NCBI RefSeq assembly: GCF_002386445.1
Contig: NZ_DGIR01000039.1
Location: 115,190-179,189, forward strand
From: Pseudomonas sp. UBA4617
Lineage (GTDB): Bacteria > Pseudomonadota > Gammaproteobacteria > Pseudomonadales > Pseudomonadaceae
Direction of reading: 5' to 3'
DNA length: 64,000 nt
In this document: piece after piece, positions 9,051-18,319 of the stretch
Position numbering within the stretch: position 1 is the first letter of the stretch
Layout of the letters: the number at the start of each line of letters is the position of its first letter
The notes under the pieces: generated by a model
What the model was told of the DNA's origin: nothing
The model's input: the letters and a program-made list of their open reading frames with translations, nothing else
Databases searched by the model: none
Position numbers and translations under genes: made by a program

Positions 9051-10055
9051 ATGACTGCACCTCTGGACATCGCCGTCGTAGGCGCTACTGGCAGCGTTGG
9101 TGAAGCCCTCGTACAAATCCTCGAAGAACTGGCCTTCCCGGTCGGCACGCTACACCTGCTGGCCAGCATGGAATCGGCCGGTAGCAGCGTGATGTTCGCC
9201 GGCAAGAAGCTGAAAGTACGCGAAGTGGACAGCTTCGACTTCGCCCAGGTCAAGCTGGCCTTCTTCGCCACCGGCGCCGCTGTCAGCCGCAGCTTTGCCG
9301 GCAAGGCGTTGCAGGCGGGTTGCACGGTCATCGACCTGTCCGGCGGCCTGGACGATGCCCTGGCCCTGGTGCCCGAAGCCAACGCCGATCGCCTCGCCGG
9401 TCTCGCGCTGCCTGCGCGCATCGTCAGCCCGTGCTCGGCCGCGGTGGCCGTGGCCGTTGCGCTGGCGCCGCTCAAGGGCCTGCTGGATATCGAGCGGGTG
9501 CAGGTGATGGCGGCGCTGGCGGTATCCGCGCAAGGCCGTGAAGCAGTCACCGAACTGGCCCGGCAAACCGCCGAGCTGCTCAATGCCCGGCCGCTGGAGC
9601 CGCGCTTCTTCGACCGCCAGGTGGCTTTCAACCTGCTGGCCCAGGTCGGTGCCGCCGATGAACAGGGCCATACGGCGCTGGAGCGGCGCCTGGTCAACGA
9701 ATTGCGCGTGCTGCTGGGCATGCCTGAACTGAAGATTTCCGTGAGCTGTGTTCAAGTCCCGGTGTTTTTTGGCGATAGCTTCAGTGTGGCGGTGCAGAGC
9801 CGCCGCCCGGTCGATCTGGAGGCGATTCAACAGGTACTCGAGGAGGCTGACAGTGTCGAACTGGTGGAGCGCGATGATTATCCGACCCCGGTTGGTGACG
9901 CAGTGGGCCAAGACGTGGTCTATGTTGGTCGTGTACGGCACGGTGTTGATGAGCAGCAGCAGCTCAACCTCTGGCTGACCACCGACAATGTGCGCAAAGG
10001 TGCCGCGCTAAACGCTGTGCAAGTGGCGCAATTGTTGATTAAACACATGCCGTAA
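9051..10055 (+). CDS. usg: Asd paralogue, Usg-type aspartate-semialdehyde dehydrogenase-like protein
   Basis: 334 aa. It has the same fold as Asd: N-terminal VVGATGSVGEAL and a C-terminal dimerisation domain. The active site is altered. The NCT/NCS motif is SPCSA (Cys128 kept, Asn replaced by Pro), and the usual GHS histidine motif reads VFFGDSFSV. This agrees with the Usg group, found beside fimV/truA in gammaproteobacteria and of unknown function, so normal dehydrogenase activity is doubtful. The ATG at 9051 has AAGGA 8 nt upstream; the frame is open further upstream but without family similarity. Confidence 0.88.
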   Translation: MTAPLDIAVVGATGSVGEALVQILEELAFPVGTLHLLASMESAGSSVMFAGKKLKVREVDSFDFAQVKLAFFATGAAVSRSFAGKALQAGCTVIDLSGGLDDALALVPEANADRLAGLALPARIVSPCSAAVAVAVALAPLKGLLDIERVQVMAALAVSAQGREAVTELARQTAELLNARPLEPRFFDRQVAFNLLAQVGAADEQGHTALERRLVNELRVLLGMPELKISVSCVQVPVFFGDSFSVAVQSRRPVDLEAIQQVLEEADSVELVERDDYPTPVGDAVGQDVVYVGRVRHGVDEQQQLNLWLTTDNVRKGAALNAVQVAQLLIKHMP

Positions 10056-10126
10056 AAGATACTGGCGAGCACTTTTGTCCTGCTCCGCATGCAGGTTTCA
10101 GGACGCTTCATACAAGGGAAGAGGTC

Positions 10127-12820
10127 ATGCTTCGAATTCGCAAACTGGTTCTGGCCATGGCTGCAGCATCGGCGCTGTCGTCGGGCATGGCGAATGCCCT
10201 GGGCCTGGGGGAGCTGACTCTCAAGTCGGCACAGAACCAGCCGCTGGACGCCGAGATCGAGCTGCTGGACGTGCGCGACCTTACCGCCGCCGAAGTGGCG
10301 CCCAGCCTGGCGCCGCCGGAAGAGTTCAGCAAGGCCGGGCTGGCGCTGCCACCTTACCTCGAAGACCTGACCTTCACGCCGGTGATCAACCCTAACGGCA
10401 GGAGCGTGTTGCGGGTTACCTCCAGCCAGCCGCTGCCGGGCCCGGTAGTCAAGTTCCTGGTTCAGGTGATGTGGCCGCAGGGCCGCCTGCTGCGTGACTA
10501 CAGCGTGCTGCTCGACCAGGCCAAGGCCCAGGGCGACGCGCCAGCGGCGGGCAATGTCGCCCCGGCAGTGACCGCCGCCGGCAGCTACACCACCCAGCGA
10601 CGCGACACCTTGTGGCAGATTGCCGCGCGCAACACCCACGGCGGCTCGATCCAGCAGACCATGATCGCGATCCAGGCGCTGAACCCGGACGCCTTCATCG
10701 GCAACAACATCAACCAGCTGAAGGTGGGGCAGGTGCTGCGCCTGCCTGATCAGCAGCAGATCCAGAGCATCCCGCAGGGCGAAGCGATCAGCGAAGTAGC
10801 CGAACAGTATGCCGCCTGGCGTGACGGCCGCCGCCTGGGGCCGCGTGCCCGACAGCTGGATGCTACCCGTCGTGGAGCCGCCGAGGCGGCACCGGCGCGT
10901 ATCGCCCAGGGCGACAACCTGCGCCTGGTCAGCCCGGGCAACGCCGGTGCCGACCAGGCCAAGGCACTCAGCGACAAGCTGGCCGTGGCCGAGGAAAGCC
11001 TGGACACCAGTCGTCGCGACAACGAAGAACTCAAAAGCCGCATGGCCGACCTGCAGAGCCAGCTGGACAAGCTGCAGCGTCTGATCGAACTGAAGAACAA
11101 CCAGTTGGCTCGCCTGGAGGCCCAGGGCGCAGTTGCCCCGGCCCAGCCCGCCGCCGATGCTCAACTGGTGGTCAAGCCGGCGCCAGCCGCCGTGGCTACC
11201 GCACCCGAGCCGGCGCCCGCCGCCGAGCCCGCGGCCGGCGAACAGCCTGGCAGTGTACTGGATGAAATCACCGCCAACCCGCTGCTGCTGGGGCTGATTG
11301 CCGGCAGTGCGTTCCTCGTGCTGCTGCTTCTGCTGTTGCTGCTGGCGCGCAAGCGCAAGGCCCAGCAGGAAGCCGAAAAGCACCTGCGCATGGCGCGCGC
11401 GCTGGAAGAAGAGCAGGGCCCAGGCTTCGACAACGACAGCGCCAGCCTCGATGGTGTCGACGTTTCGGCCCCGACCGTGACCCTTTCGCCAGCCGTGGTC
11501 GCCGCTTCGGCCGCCGCTGCCGCAGCAGCAGAAAAGCCGCTGGCACCCGCCGTCGAAGCGCAGCCCGAGGCACAGGCCGACCCATACGCCGCGCTGCTGG
11601 AAGAGGTCGGGCAATGCCTGGCCGCAGGCCGTCTGAACCGCGCTGCCGACCTGCTGGAGCCGGCCGTGGCTGCTGCCCCGGAGCGTGATGACCTGCGCCT
11701 GCAACTGATGGACGTGTACGCCCGCCAGGGAGACCAGAGCGCGTTCATCGAGCAGGAGCGCAAACTGCCCGCCAGCGAGCAGAACAGCGCCGCGGTCGCC
11801 GGGTTGAAAGAACGCTACCCGGCCATGCTCGGCCTGGCCGCTGCTGGCCTGGGGGCTGCGGCCCTGGCTGCCGAGATGGATGAACAGTACGTGCAAGGGT
11901 TGCTGCAGGACCAGCCCGAAAGCCCGGCAGTTACCGAGGTCGAACCTGACGATGTGTCAGCCCCCGGGCCGCAGGCGGAGAATGAACCGCAGGCTGTCGA
12001 GCCAGCGCAGCCCGAAGCAGTAGGCGAGCCGGAAGCAGGGCTGGATGCCTTCGATGAAGTGCCGACCCTCGACGTACCGGGCCTGGACGAGCAGGACCTG
12101 GACAGTACCTTCGACCTGAGCCTGGCTGATGACCTGCCGGAGGAAGGCTCGTTGGCCGCGCCGGTGCTGGACGAGCCGGTACTCGACGAGCCCTTGCCGC
12201 AAGTGGCGCAGGAAGAACAACAACCGTTTGCCGTCGATGCCGAGCTGCAGGCCGACGCCGACGCCGATTTCGAGGCCATGCTGGCCCAGGCCGAAGCACA
12301 ACCCGCTGTCGACCTGTCCGATTACGACCTCGATGTCAGCGAGCCGGTTGCCCCGGCTGCCCCGGCTGCCGACGAAAACCCGGTGGATGTCGCCGCGGAA
12401 CTGGCTGCTTTTGACAGCGTGCCGGCGTTCGACCCGTTGTCCGAGTTCGACCTGCCATCCGACTTCGACCTGTCGTTGTCACTGGAAGATGATTCGCCTG
12501 CGGCGAAGAACTTCGCCTCCGAACTGGACGATGTCAACGCCGAGCTGGACAAGCTGTCGCAGAGCCTCGAGTCGCCCTCGCTGGAGCCGCATTTCACCAG
12601 CGAAGACGCCGTGGCCCAGCCAGAGCCCGAGCCACTGGACGACCTGGACTTCGACTTCTTCTCCGGCAGCGACGAAGTGGCCACCAAGCTTGACCTGGCG
12701 CGTGCCTATATCGACATGGGCGACAACCAGGGGGCGCGGGACATCCTCGATGAAGTGGTCAAGGATGGCGATGAAAGCCAGCGCCAGGAAGCCGAGGACA
12801 TGCTTTCCCGTCTGGTTTGA
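10127..12820 (+). CDS. fimV: FimV, peptidoglycan-binding polar hub protein
   Basis: 897 aa. In P. aeruginosa FimV binds peptidoglycan and organises the cell pole for type IV pilus assembly and twitching. Seen here: a signal peptide (about 1-25, ending MANALG), a conserved periplasmic domain (LGELTLKSAQNQPLDAEIEL), a LysM motif at about 150-207 (TTQRRDTLWQIA ... LKVGQVLRLP), a coiled coil at about 275-335, one transmembrane helix at about 383-405, a long acidic cytoplasmic region rich in D/E/P/A, and the family C-terminus (ATKLDLARAYIDMGDNQGARDILDEV). The start is preceded by AAGGGAAGAGGTC. Confidence 0.95.
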   Translation: MLRIRKLVLAMAAASALSSGMANALGLGELTLKSAQNQPLDAEIELLDVRDLTAAEVAPSLAPPEEFSKAGLALPPYLEDLTFTPVINPNGRSVLRVTSSQPLPGPVVKFLVQVMWPQGRLLRDYSVLLDQAKAQGDAPAAGNVAPAVTAAGSYTTQRRDTLWQIAARNTHGGSIQQTMIAIQALNPDAFIGNNINQLKVGQVLRLPDQQQIQSIPQGEAISEVAEQYAAWRDGRRLGPRARQLDATRRGAAEAAPARIAQGDNLRLVSPGNAGADQAKALSDKLAVAEESLDTSRRDNEELKSRMADLQSQLDKLQRLIELKNNQLARLEAQGAVAPAQPAADAQLVVKPAPAAVATAPEPAPAAEPAAGEQPGSVLDEITANPLLLGLIAGSAFLVLLLLLLLLARKRKAQQEAEKHLRMARALEEEQGPGFDNDSASLDGVDVSAPTVTLSPAVVAASAAAAAAAEKPLAPAVEAQPEAQADPYAALLEEVGQCLAAGRLNRAADLLEPAVAAAPERDDLRLQLMDVYARQGDQSAFIEQERKLPASEQNSAAVAGLKERYPAMLGLAAAGLGAAALAAEMDEQYVQGLLQDQPESPAVTEVEPDDVSAPGPQAENEPQAVEPAQPEAVGEPEAGLDAFDEVPTLDVPGLDEQDLDSTFDLSLADDLPEEGSLAAPVLDEPVLDEPLPQVAQEEQQPFAVDAELQADADADFEAMLAQAEAQPAVDLSDYDLDVSEPVAPAAPAADENPVDVAAELAAFDSVPAFDPLSEFDLPSDFDLSLSLEDDSPAAKNFASELDDVNAELDKLSQSLESPSLEPHFTSEDAVAQPEPEPLDDLDFDFFSGSDEVATKLDLARAYIDMGDNQGARDILDEVVKDGDESQRQEAEDMLSRLV

Positions 12821-12835
12821 GGCAGACAAGGCTGG

Positions 12836-12860
12836 CCTCTTCGTGAAGTCCGCGAAGAGG
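12836..12860. terminator. Hairpin after fimV
   Basis: CCTCTTCG-9 nt-CGAAGAGG perfect 8-bp inverted repeat 16 nt after the fimV stop. There is no T run, so it may be a REP-like fragment or a factor-dependent end rather than a true intrinsic terminator. Confidence 0.4.
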
Positions 12861-12913
12861 TCATCAGAGGCAATGCGGATCCGACGGCAGCCCAACACGG
12901 CTGCCGTTGTCGT

Positions 12914-12919
12914 TATAAT
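12914..12919 (+). promoter_or_regulatory. Possible -10 element for truA
   Basis: A perfect TATAAT 36 nt before the truA start codon. No convincing -35 is seen at 16-18 nt spacing, so the promoter call is tentative. Confidence 0.3.
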
Positions 12920-12954
12920 CCCCGCCATTCCGTACACCCACAGGTTTCCTGCTC

Positions 12955-13809
12955 TTGGACATCATCGACACCGCTGCCGCCGAGTCTGCGGCCGAAGGCT
13001 ACTCTCGCATCGCCCTGGGCGTGGAATACAAGGGCGCGCGCTACCGCGGCTGGCAGCGCCAGGCCAGCGGCGTGCCAAGTGTCCAGCAAGCGCTCGAGCA
13101 AGCGTTGTCCAAGGTGGCCAACGAGCCGATCTCGGTCATTTGCGCCGGGCGCACCGACGCCGGCGTACACGGCTGCGGGCAGGTCGTGCATTTCGACACC
13201 CGCGCCGTGCGCGACGAGCGCGCCTGGACCATGGGCACCAACTTCAACCTGCCGCATGACATCAGTGTGGTCTGGTCGCGGCCGATGCCGGCCGACTTCC
13301 ATGCCCGTTTCAAGGCCTGCGCCCGGCGTTACCGCTACGTCATCTACAACGACCCGATCCGCCCGGCGCACCTGGCCGAGGAGGTCACCTGGAACCATCG
13401 CCCGCTGGATGTCGAGCGCATGGCCGAAGCCGCGCAGTACCTGCTCGGCACCCACGACTTCAGTGCCTTCCGTGCCAGCCAGTGCCAGGCCAAGTCGCCG
13501 ATCAAGCACATCTACCACCTGCGCGTTACCCGGCATGGCCAGATGATCGTGCTGGACGTACGCGCCACGGCATTCCTGCACCACATGGTGCGCAACATCG
13601 CTGGTGTGCTGATGACCATCGGCGCCGGCGAACGCCCGGTGGCCTGGGCGCGTGAGGTGCTGGAAGGGCGCAACCGCCGCGAAGGCGGGGTCACGGCGCA
13701 CCCGTATGGGCTTTACCTGGTGCAGGTGGAGTACCCCGAAGAATATGCATTGCCCAGCCGTTACATCGGCCCACACTTTTTGACCGGCTACGAAGCATTG
13801 GCTGACTGA
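12955..13809 (+). CDS. truA: tRNA pseudouridine synthase A (positions 38-40)
   Basis: 284 aa. It converts uridines 38-40 of the tRNA anticodon stem to pseudouridine. The catalytic aspartate is Asp68 in the motif AGRTDAGVHG. Other family blocks: KGARYRGWQRQ near the N-terminus, CARRYRYVI, and FLHHMVRNIAGVL. The reading frame begins at a TTG (12955); no nearby ATG keeps the conserved N-terminus, so TTG is the likely start. It lies between fimV and trpF as in other Pseudomonas. Confidence 0.93.
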   Translation: MDIIDTAAAESAAEGYSRIALGVEYKGARYRGWQRQASGVPSVQQALEQALSKVANEPISVICAGRTDAGVHGCGQVVHFDTRAVRDERAWTMGTNFNLPHDISVVWSRPMPADFHARFKACARRYRYVIYNDPIRPAHLAEEVTWNHRPLDVERMAEAAQYLLGTHDFSAFRASQCQAKSPIKHIYHLRVTRHGQMIVLDVRATAFLHHMVRNIAGVLMTIGAGERPVAWAREVLEGRNRREGGVTAHPYGLYLVQVEYPEEYALPSRYIGPHFLTGYEALAD

Positions 13810-13870
13810 CGGGCCAAACGTCATTTGTTAACATCCGGCCTTTCACTGCAACCGGCAGGGTTCGCTGTCC

Positions 13871-14491
13871 ATGAGCAACGTTCGCAGCAAGATCTGTGGT
13901 ATTACCCGCATCGAAGACGCACTGGCCGCTGCCGAGGCGGGGGCCGACGCCATCGGCCTGGTGTTCTACGCCAGGAGCCCGCGGGCAGTGGACGTGCGGC
14001 AGGCGCGGGCGATCATCGCCGCGCTGCCGCCGTTCGTGACCACGGTGGGGTTGTTCGTCAACGCCACGCGCTGCGAGCTGAACGAGATTCTCGAAGCGGT
14101 GCCGCTGGACCTGCTACAGTTCCACGGCGATGAAACGCCGCAGGACTGCGAAGGCTACCAGCGTCCCTGGATCAAGGCCCTGCGCGTGCGCCCGGGCGAC
14201 GACCTGGAGGCGGCCTGCCAATTGTATGCGGGGGCCCGTGGCATTCTGCTGGACACCTATGTGGCTGGCGTACCCGGGGGTACCGGTGAGGCGTTCGACT
14301 GGTCGCTGGTGCCGGCGCGGCTGAGCAAACCGGTGATCCTGGCCGGAGGGTTGTCTGCCGACAATGTCGGCCAGGCCATCGCCCAGGTGCGGCCTTACGC
14401 GGTAGATGTCAGTGGCGGCGTGGAGCAAGCCAAGGGCATCAAGGATGCGGCGAAGATTGAGACCTTCCTGCAGGCGGTGAAACAGGCGTGA
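13871..14491 (+). CDS. trpF: Phosphoribosylanthranilate isomerase
   Basis: 206 aa, monofunctional TrpF (beta/alpha barrel) of tryptophan synthesis. It performs the Amadori rearrangement of phosphoribosylanthranilate. The general base/acid pair is visible: Cys9 in KICGIT and Asp128 in LLDTYV, followed by GGTGEAFDW and the phosphate-binding loops LAGGLSADNV and DVSGGVE. It is separate from trpC, as is normal in Pseudomonas. A 215-bp gap with several short G/C-rich hairpins but no clear promoter separates it from accD. Confidence 0.96.
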   Translation: MSNVRSKICGITRIEDALAAAEAGADAIGLVFYARSPRAVDVRQARAIIAALPPFVTTVGLFVNATRCELNEILEAVPLDLLQFHGDETPQDCEGYQRPWIKALRVRPGDDLEAACQLYAGARGILLDTYVAGVPGGTGEAFDWSLVPARLSKPVILAGGLSADNVGQAIAQVRPYAVDVSGGVEQAKGIKDAAKIETFLQAVKQA

Positions 14492-14706
14492 TGGCAGATG
14501 TGACGGCTGGCTGCGCGCCATCGTCCATAGCTTTCGCAGCCCTGTAGGGCAGCCGTCAGCGTCTGTGGCGGCAGTACATACATTAGCGGTGGAGCGGCGC
14601 GCCGGAAGCCCCGGCGGTCGGTCCATCATCGTTCCATGAAAGATTGTGAGCTCAAGGGCAGGGCCGGCGCTAGCGGGCCCGCCTGCCGATACTGGAGAAA
14701 GAAAGC

Positions 14707-15599
<893 letters not shown>

Positions 15600-15600
<1 letters not shown>

Positions 15601-16907
15601 TGACACAACGATCCCTGGGCGAATGGCTCGCCTACCTCGAGCAGTTGCACCCCACGGCCATCGACATGGGCCTGGAGCGGTCGCAGAAGGTGCTTGCCCG
15701 GCTGGCGCTGGGCAAGCTGGCGCCGCGCGTGGTAACGGTGACCGGCACCAACGGCAAGGGCTCGACCTGCGCCTTCGTGGCTTCGCTGCTGCGTGCCCAG
15801 GGGTTGAAGGTCGGCGTGTACAGCTCGCCGCACCTGTTGCGTTATAACGAGCGGGTGCTGATCGACGGCCAGGAAGCCAGCGATGAGCGCCTGTGTGCAG
15901 CCTTCGCTGCCGTCGAGGCGGCGCGGGGCGACATTTCGCTGACCTATTTCGAAATGGGTACGCTGGCCGCGTTCTGGTTGTTCTACCAATCGCAGCTGGA
16001 CGCTGTGGTGCTGGAAGTGGGCCTGGGTGGCCGCCTGGATACCGTGAACGTGGTGGATGCCGACCTGGCCCTGGTGACCAGCATCGGCGTCGACCATGTC
16101 GACTACCTGGGCGATACCCGCGAGCAGGTGGCCTTCGAAAAGGCCGGCATCTTCCGTCAAGGCAAACCTGCCCTTTGTGGTGACCTGGATCCGCCCCAGC
16201 CGCTACTGGACAAGGCCGCCGAGCTGGCTGCGCCTTTGTTCCTGCGCGGGCGGGATTTCGACCTGGCCGATGCCGATGGCCACTGGAGCTGGCGCGGTAC
16301 GGCCGCGACGGGTGAGCCGGTAGCGTTGCCCGACCTGCCTTTGCTCGACCTGCCGATGGAGAACGCCGCGCTTGCCCTGCAGGCCTACCTGCTGATGGGG
16401 CTGCCGTGGAGCACCGGGCAGATTCGCCAGGCGCTGCTGGATACCCGTATCACCGGGCGCCTCGATCGCCGGCAGCTGAGCTGGCAGGGCCGGCCGGTGG
16501 AGCTGTTGCTGGATGTGGGGCACAACCCGCATGCTGCCGAATACCTGGCGCGGCGCCTGGCAGCGCGACCGCTGAACGGGCGTCGCCTGGCGGTCTTCGG
16601 GCTGCTCGCGGACAAGGACCTGCACGGCGTTGTCGCGCCGCTGCAAGGCCTGGTCGACGACTGGGCGGTGGCGCCATTGGACACCCCGCGCAGCCGCCCG
16701 GCTGCGGAGTTGGTCGCGGCCTTGACGAACCTCGGCGCCGCGGTGAAGTCTTATGCCAGCGTCGACGCCGCCCTTGAAGGGCAATGCGCGCAGGCGACGG
16801 CGGATGACCAGATCTTGCTGTTCGGTTCGTTTTTCTGTGTTGCCCAGGCGCTGGAATGGCTGGAGCGGCACGCCCAGGAGGGTGGAGTAGATGGCAGTGC
16901 TGGATAA
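15600..16907 (+). CDS. folC: Bifunctional folylpolyglutamate/dihydrofolate synthase
   Basis: 435 aa. It adds glutamate to dihydropteroate and to folates using ATP. The P-loop VTGTNGKGST is at about 48-56, followed by the substrate region SSPHLLRYNER, then EVGLGGRLDTVN and TSIGVDHVDYLG; the C-terminal domain has DVGHNPHAAEYLA. A GTG one codon upstream is possible, but the ATG at 15600 overlapping the accD stop (TGATG) is the more usual coupling. The last 17 nt overlap the SPOR protein gene. Confidence 0.95.
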
Positions 16908-17550
16908 AGGGATGAAACAGCGCATGGTGGGTGCGTTGGTGCTGGTGGCGCTGGCGGTGATTTTCCTGCCGATGCTGTTCACCCGCGAGGACGAGATGCG
17001 CCAGGTGCACGTCGAGGCCCCGCAGGCACCGGCCATGCCAAGCCTGCCGGAAGTGAAGGTGGAGCCGGTCACCGTGCCGGAGCCGCAGGCCATTACGCAA
17101 GAGCCACAACAGCCACCGGTGGTGGTGGAGGAGTCCACCGCACCGGCGAGCCCGCCCAGCCAGCCAATCACCCCGTCGCCGCAGGTGCAGGTGCAGCCGC
17201 CCAAGGCGCAGGCTCCTGCGCCCAAGGTCGAGCCCAGGCCGACAGCTGCCCCAGCGCCGGCCGCAGCCGTGGCCAAGCCGGAAGCACCATCGAAGATCGA
17301 CGTCAATGGCCTGCCGGTCAGTTGGTCGATCCAGCTGGCCAGCCTGTCCAACCGCGCCGGTGCCGAGAAGCTGCAGCAAACCTTGCGTAGCCAGGGCTAC
17401 AACGCCTACATCCGCTCGGCGGGTGGCATGAACCGGGTGTACGTGGGGCCGTTGATCGAGCGCGCCGAGGCCGAGCGCATGCGCGATGCGATCAACCGCC
17501 AGAACAGCCTCAAGGGCTTTGTGGTGCGCTTCCAGCCCGAGCGCAGCTGA
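16891..17550 (+). CDS. dedD: SPOR-domain inner-membrane protein, DedD-like
   Basis: 219 aa bitopic protein. It has a short cytoplasmic N-terminus, one transmembrane helix at about 13-31, a proline/alanine/glutamine-rich periplasmic linker (about 40-135) and a C-terminal SPOR domain at about 138-215 (SWSIQLASLSNRAGAEKLQQ ... NRVYVGPLIERAEAE). SPOR domains bind denuded peptidoglycan at the septum, so a role in cell division like DedD is likely. It overlaps the folC end by 17 nt, the accD-folC-dedD-cvpA-purF order of gammaproteobacteria. Confidence 0.88.
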   Translation: MAVLDKGMKQRMVGALVLVALAVIFLPMLFTREDEMRQVHVEAPQAPAMPSLPEVKVEPVTVPEPQAITQEPQQPPVVVEESTAPASPPSQPITPSPQVQVQPPKAQAPAPKVEPRPTAAPAPAAAVAKPEAPSKIDVNGLPVSWSIQLASLSNRAGAEKLQQTLRSQGYNAYIRSAGGMNRVYVGPLIERAEAERMRDAINRQNSLKGFVVRFQPERS

Positions 17551-17602
17551 TCCCGGTTGACTCGCTCCTGGGTCAACCGCGCATTTCTCTTCTGTGCGCG
17601 AT

Positions 17603-17632
17603 CCCTGTGGGGGCGGGTTTGTCCGCGAATGA
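17603..17632. repeat. Single REP-like element
   Basis: CCCTGTGGGGGCGGG-TTT-GTCCGCGAATGA resembles the common P. putida REP core (a GCGGGTTT...CCGCGAA imperfect palindrome). It lies in the gap between dedD and cvpA and is a solitary copy. Confidence 0.6.
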
Positions 17633-17719
17633 TCCAGCCCCAATCAACCTGACATTCCGCTTACTCCCAGCCCGCTGCTCTGGTAAAATGCGCCGCCTCA
17701 AACGTCTGCAGGCAGCACC

Positions 17720-18277
17720 GTGGCATTTACCCTGGTTGATTGGGCGATCATCGCGATCATCGCCGTCTCCACACTGATCAGTCTCAAGCGCGGCTTCGTC
17801 AAGGAAGCCATGTCCCTGCTCATCTGGATCATTGCCGGTGCGGTTGCCTGGATGTTCGGCGGTTCGCTGGCGGTGTATCTTGAAAGCTACATCCAGACGC
17901 CGTCGATGCGTGTCATCGCCGGCTGCGCCATTCTTTTCGTCGCTACCTTGCTGGTAGGCGCCATGATCAACTTCCTCATCGGCGAGCTGATCCGCGTGAC
18001 CGGGCTCTCCGGCACCGATCGTTTCCTGGGCATGGCCTTCGGTGCCGCGCGCGGGGCCTTGCTGGTGGTAGTGGCCATCGGGCTGATCAGCCTGGGGCCG
18101 GTTCAACAGGACACCTGGTGGCAGGAATCACGCCTGATACCACAATTTCTCTTGGTCGCCGACTGGTCGAAAAACCTGATCCTGGGGTTTACCGGCCAGT
18201 GGACACCCAGTGGGCTGATCGGCACTCCGGCTGATCTTCCGTTCAAGGAACAGTTGCTCGGGCCGGCAAAGCCCTGA
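17720..18277 (+). CDS. cvpA: CvpA family membrane protein
   Basis: 185 aa integral membrane protein with four predicted transmembrane segments (about 7-25, 30-50, 68-88, 105-127) and the family motif VDWAIIAIIAVSTLISLKRGFVKEA. In E. coli CvpA is needed for colicin V production and sits before purF, as here; its biochemical role is unclear. The start is a GTG at 17720. A TAAAAT at 17684-17689 could be the -10 of a local promoter, but no good -35 is visible. Confidence 0.93.
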   Translation: MAFTLVDWAIIAIIAVSTLISLKRGFVKEAMSLLIWIIAGAVAWMFGGSLAVYLESYIQTPSMRVIAGCAILFVATLLVGAMINFLIGELIRVTGLSGTDRFLGMAFGAARGALLVVVAIGLISLGPVQQDTWWQESRLIPQFLLVADWSKNLILGFTGQWTPSGLIGTPADLPFKEQLLGPAKP

Positions 18278-18319
18278 GCGCTATTCACTCAAGTTTCGTC
18301 AAAGTAGGGGTTGCGTCGC

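Noticed and set aside
10075..10395. A plus-strand frame over the fimV start
   Set aside because: Out of frame with fimV, lacks any motif, and the fimV signal peptide and start site explain the region.
9920..11896. A 658-codon minus-strand frame opposite fimV
   Set aside because: fimV has signal peptide, LysM, transmembrane helix and conserved C-terminus; the antisense frame is compositionally biased noise.
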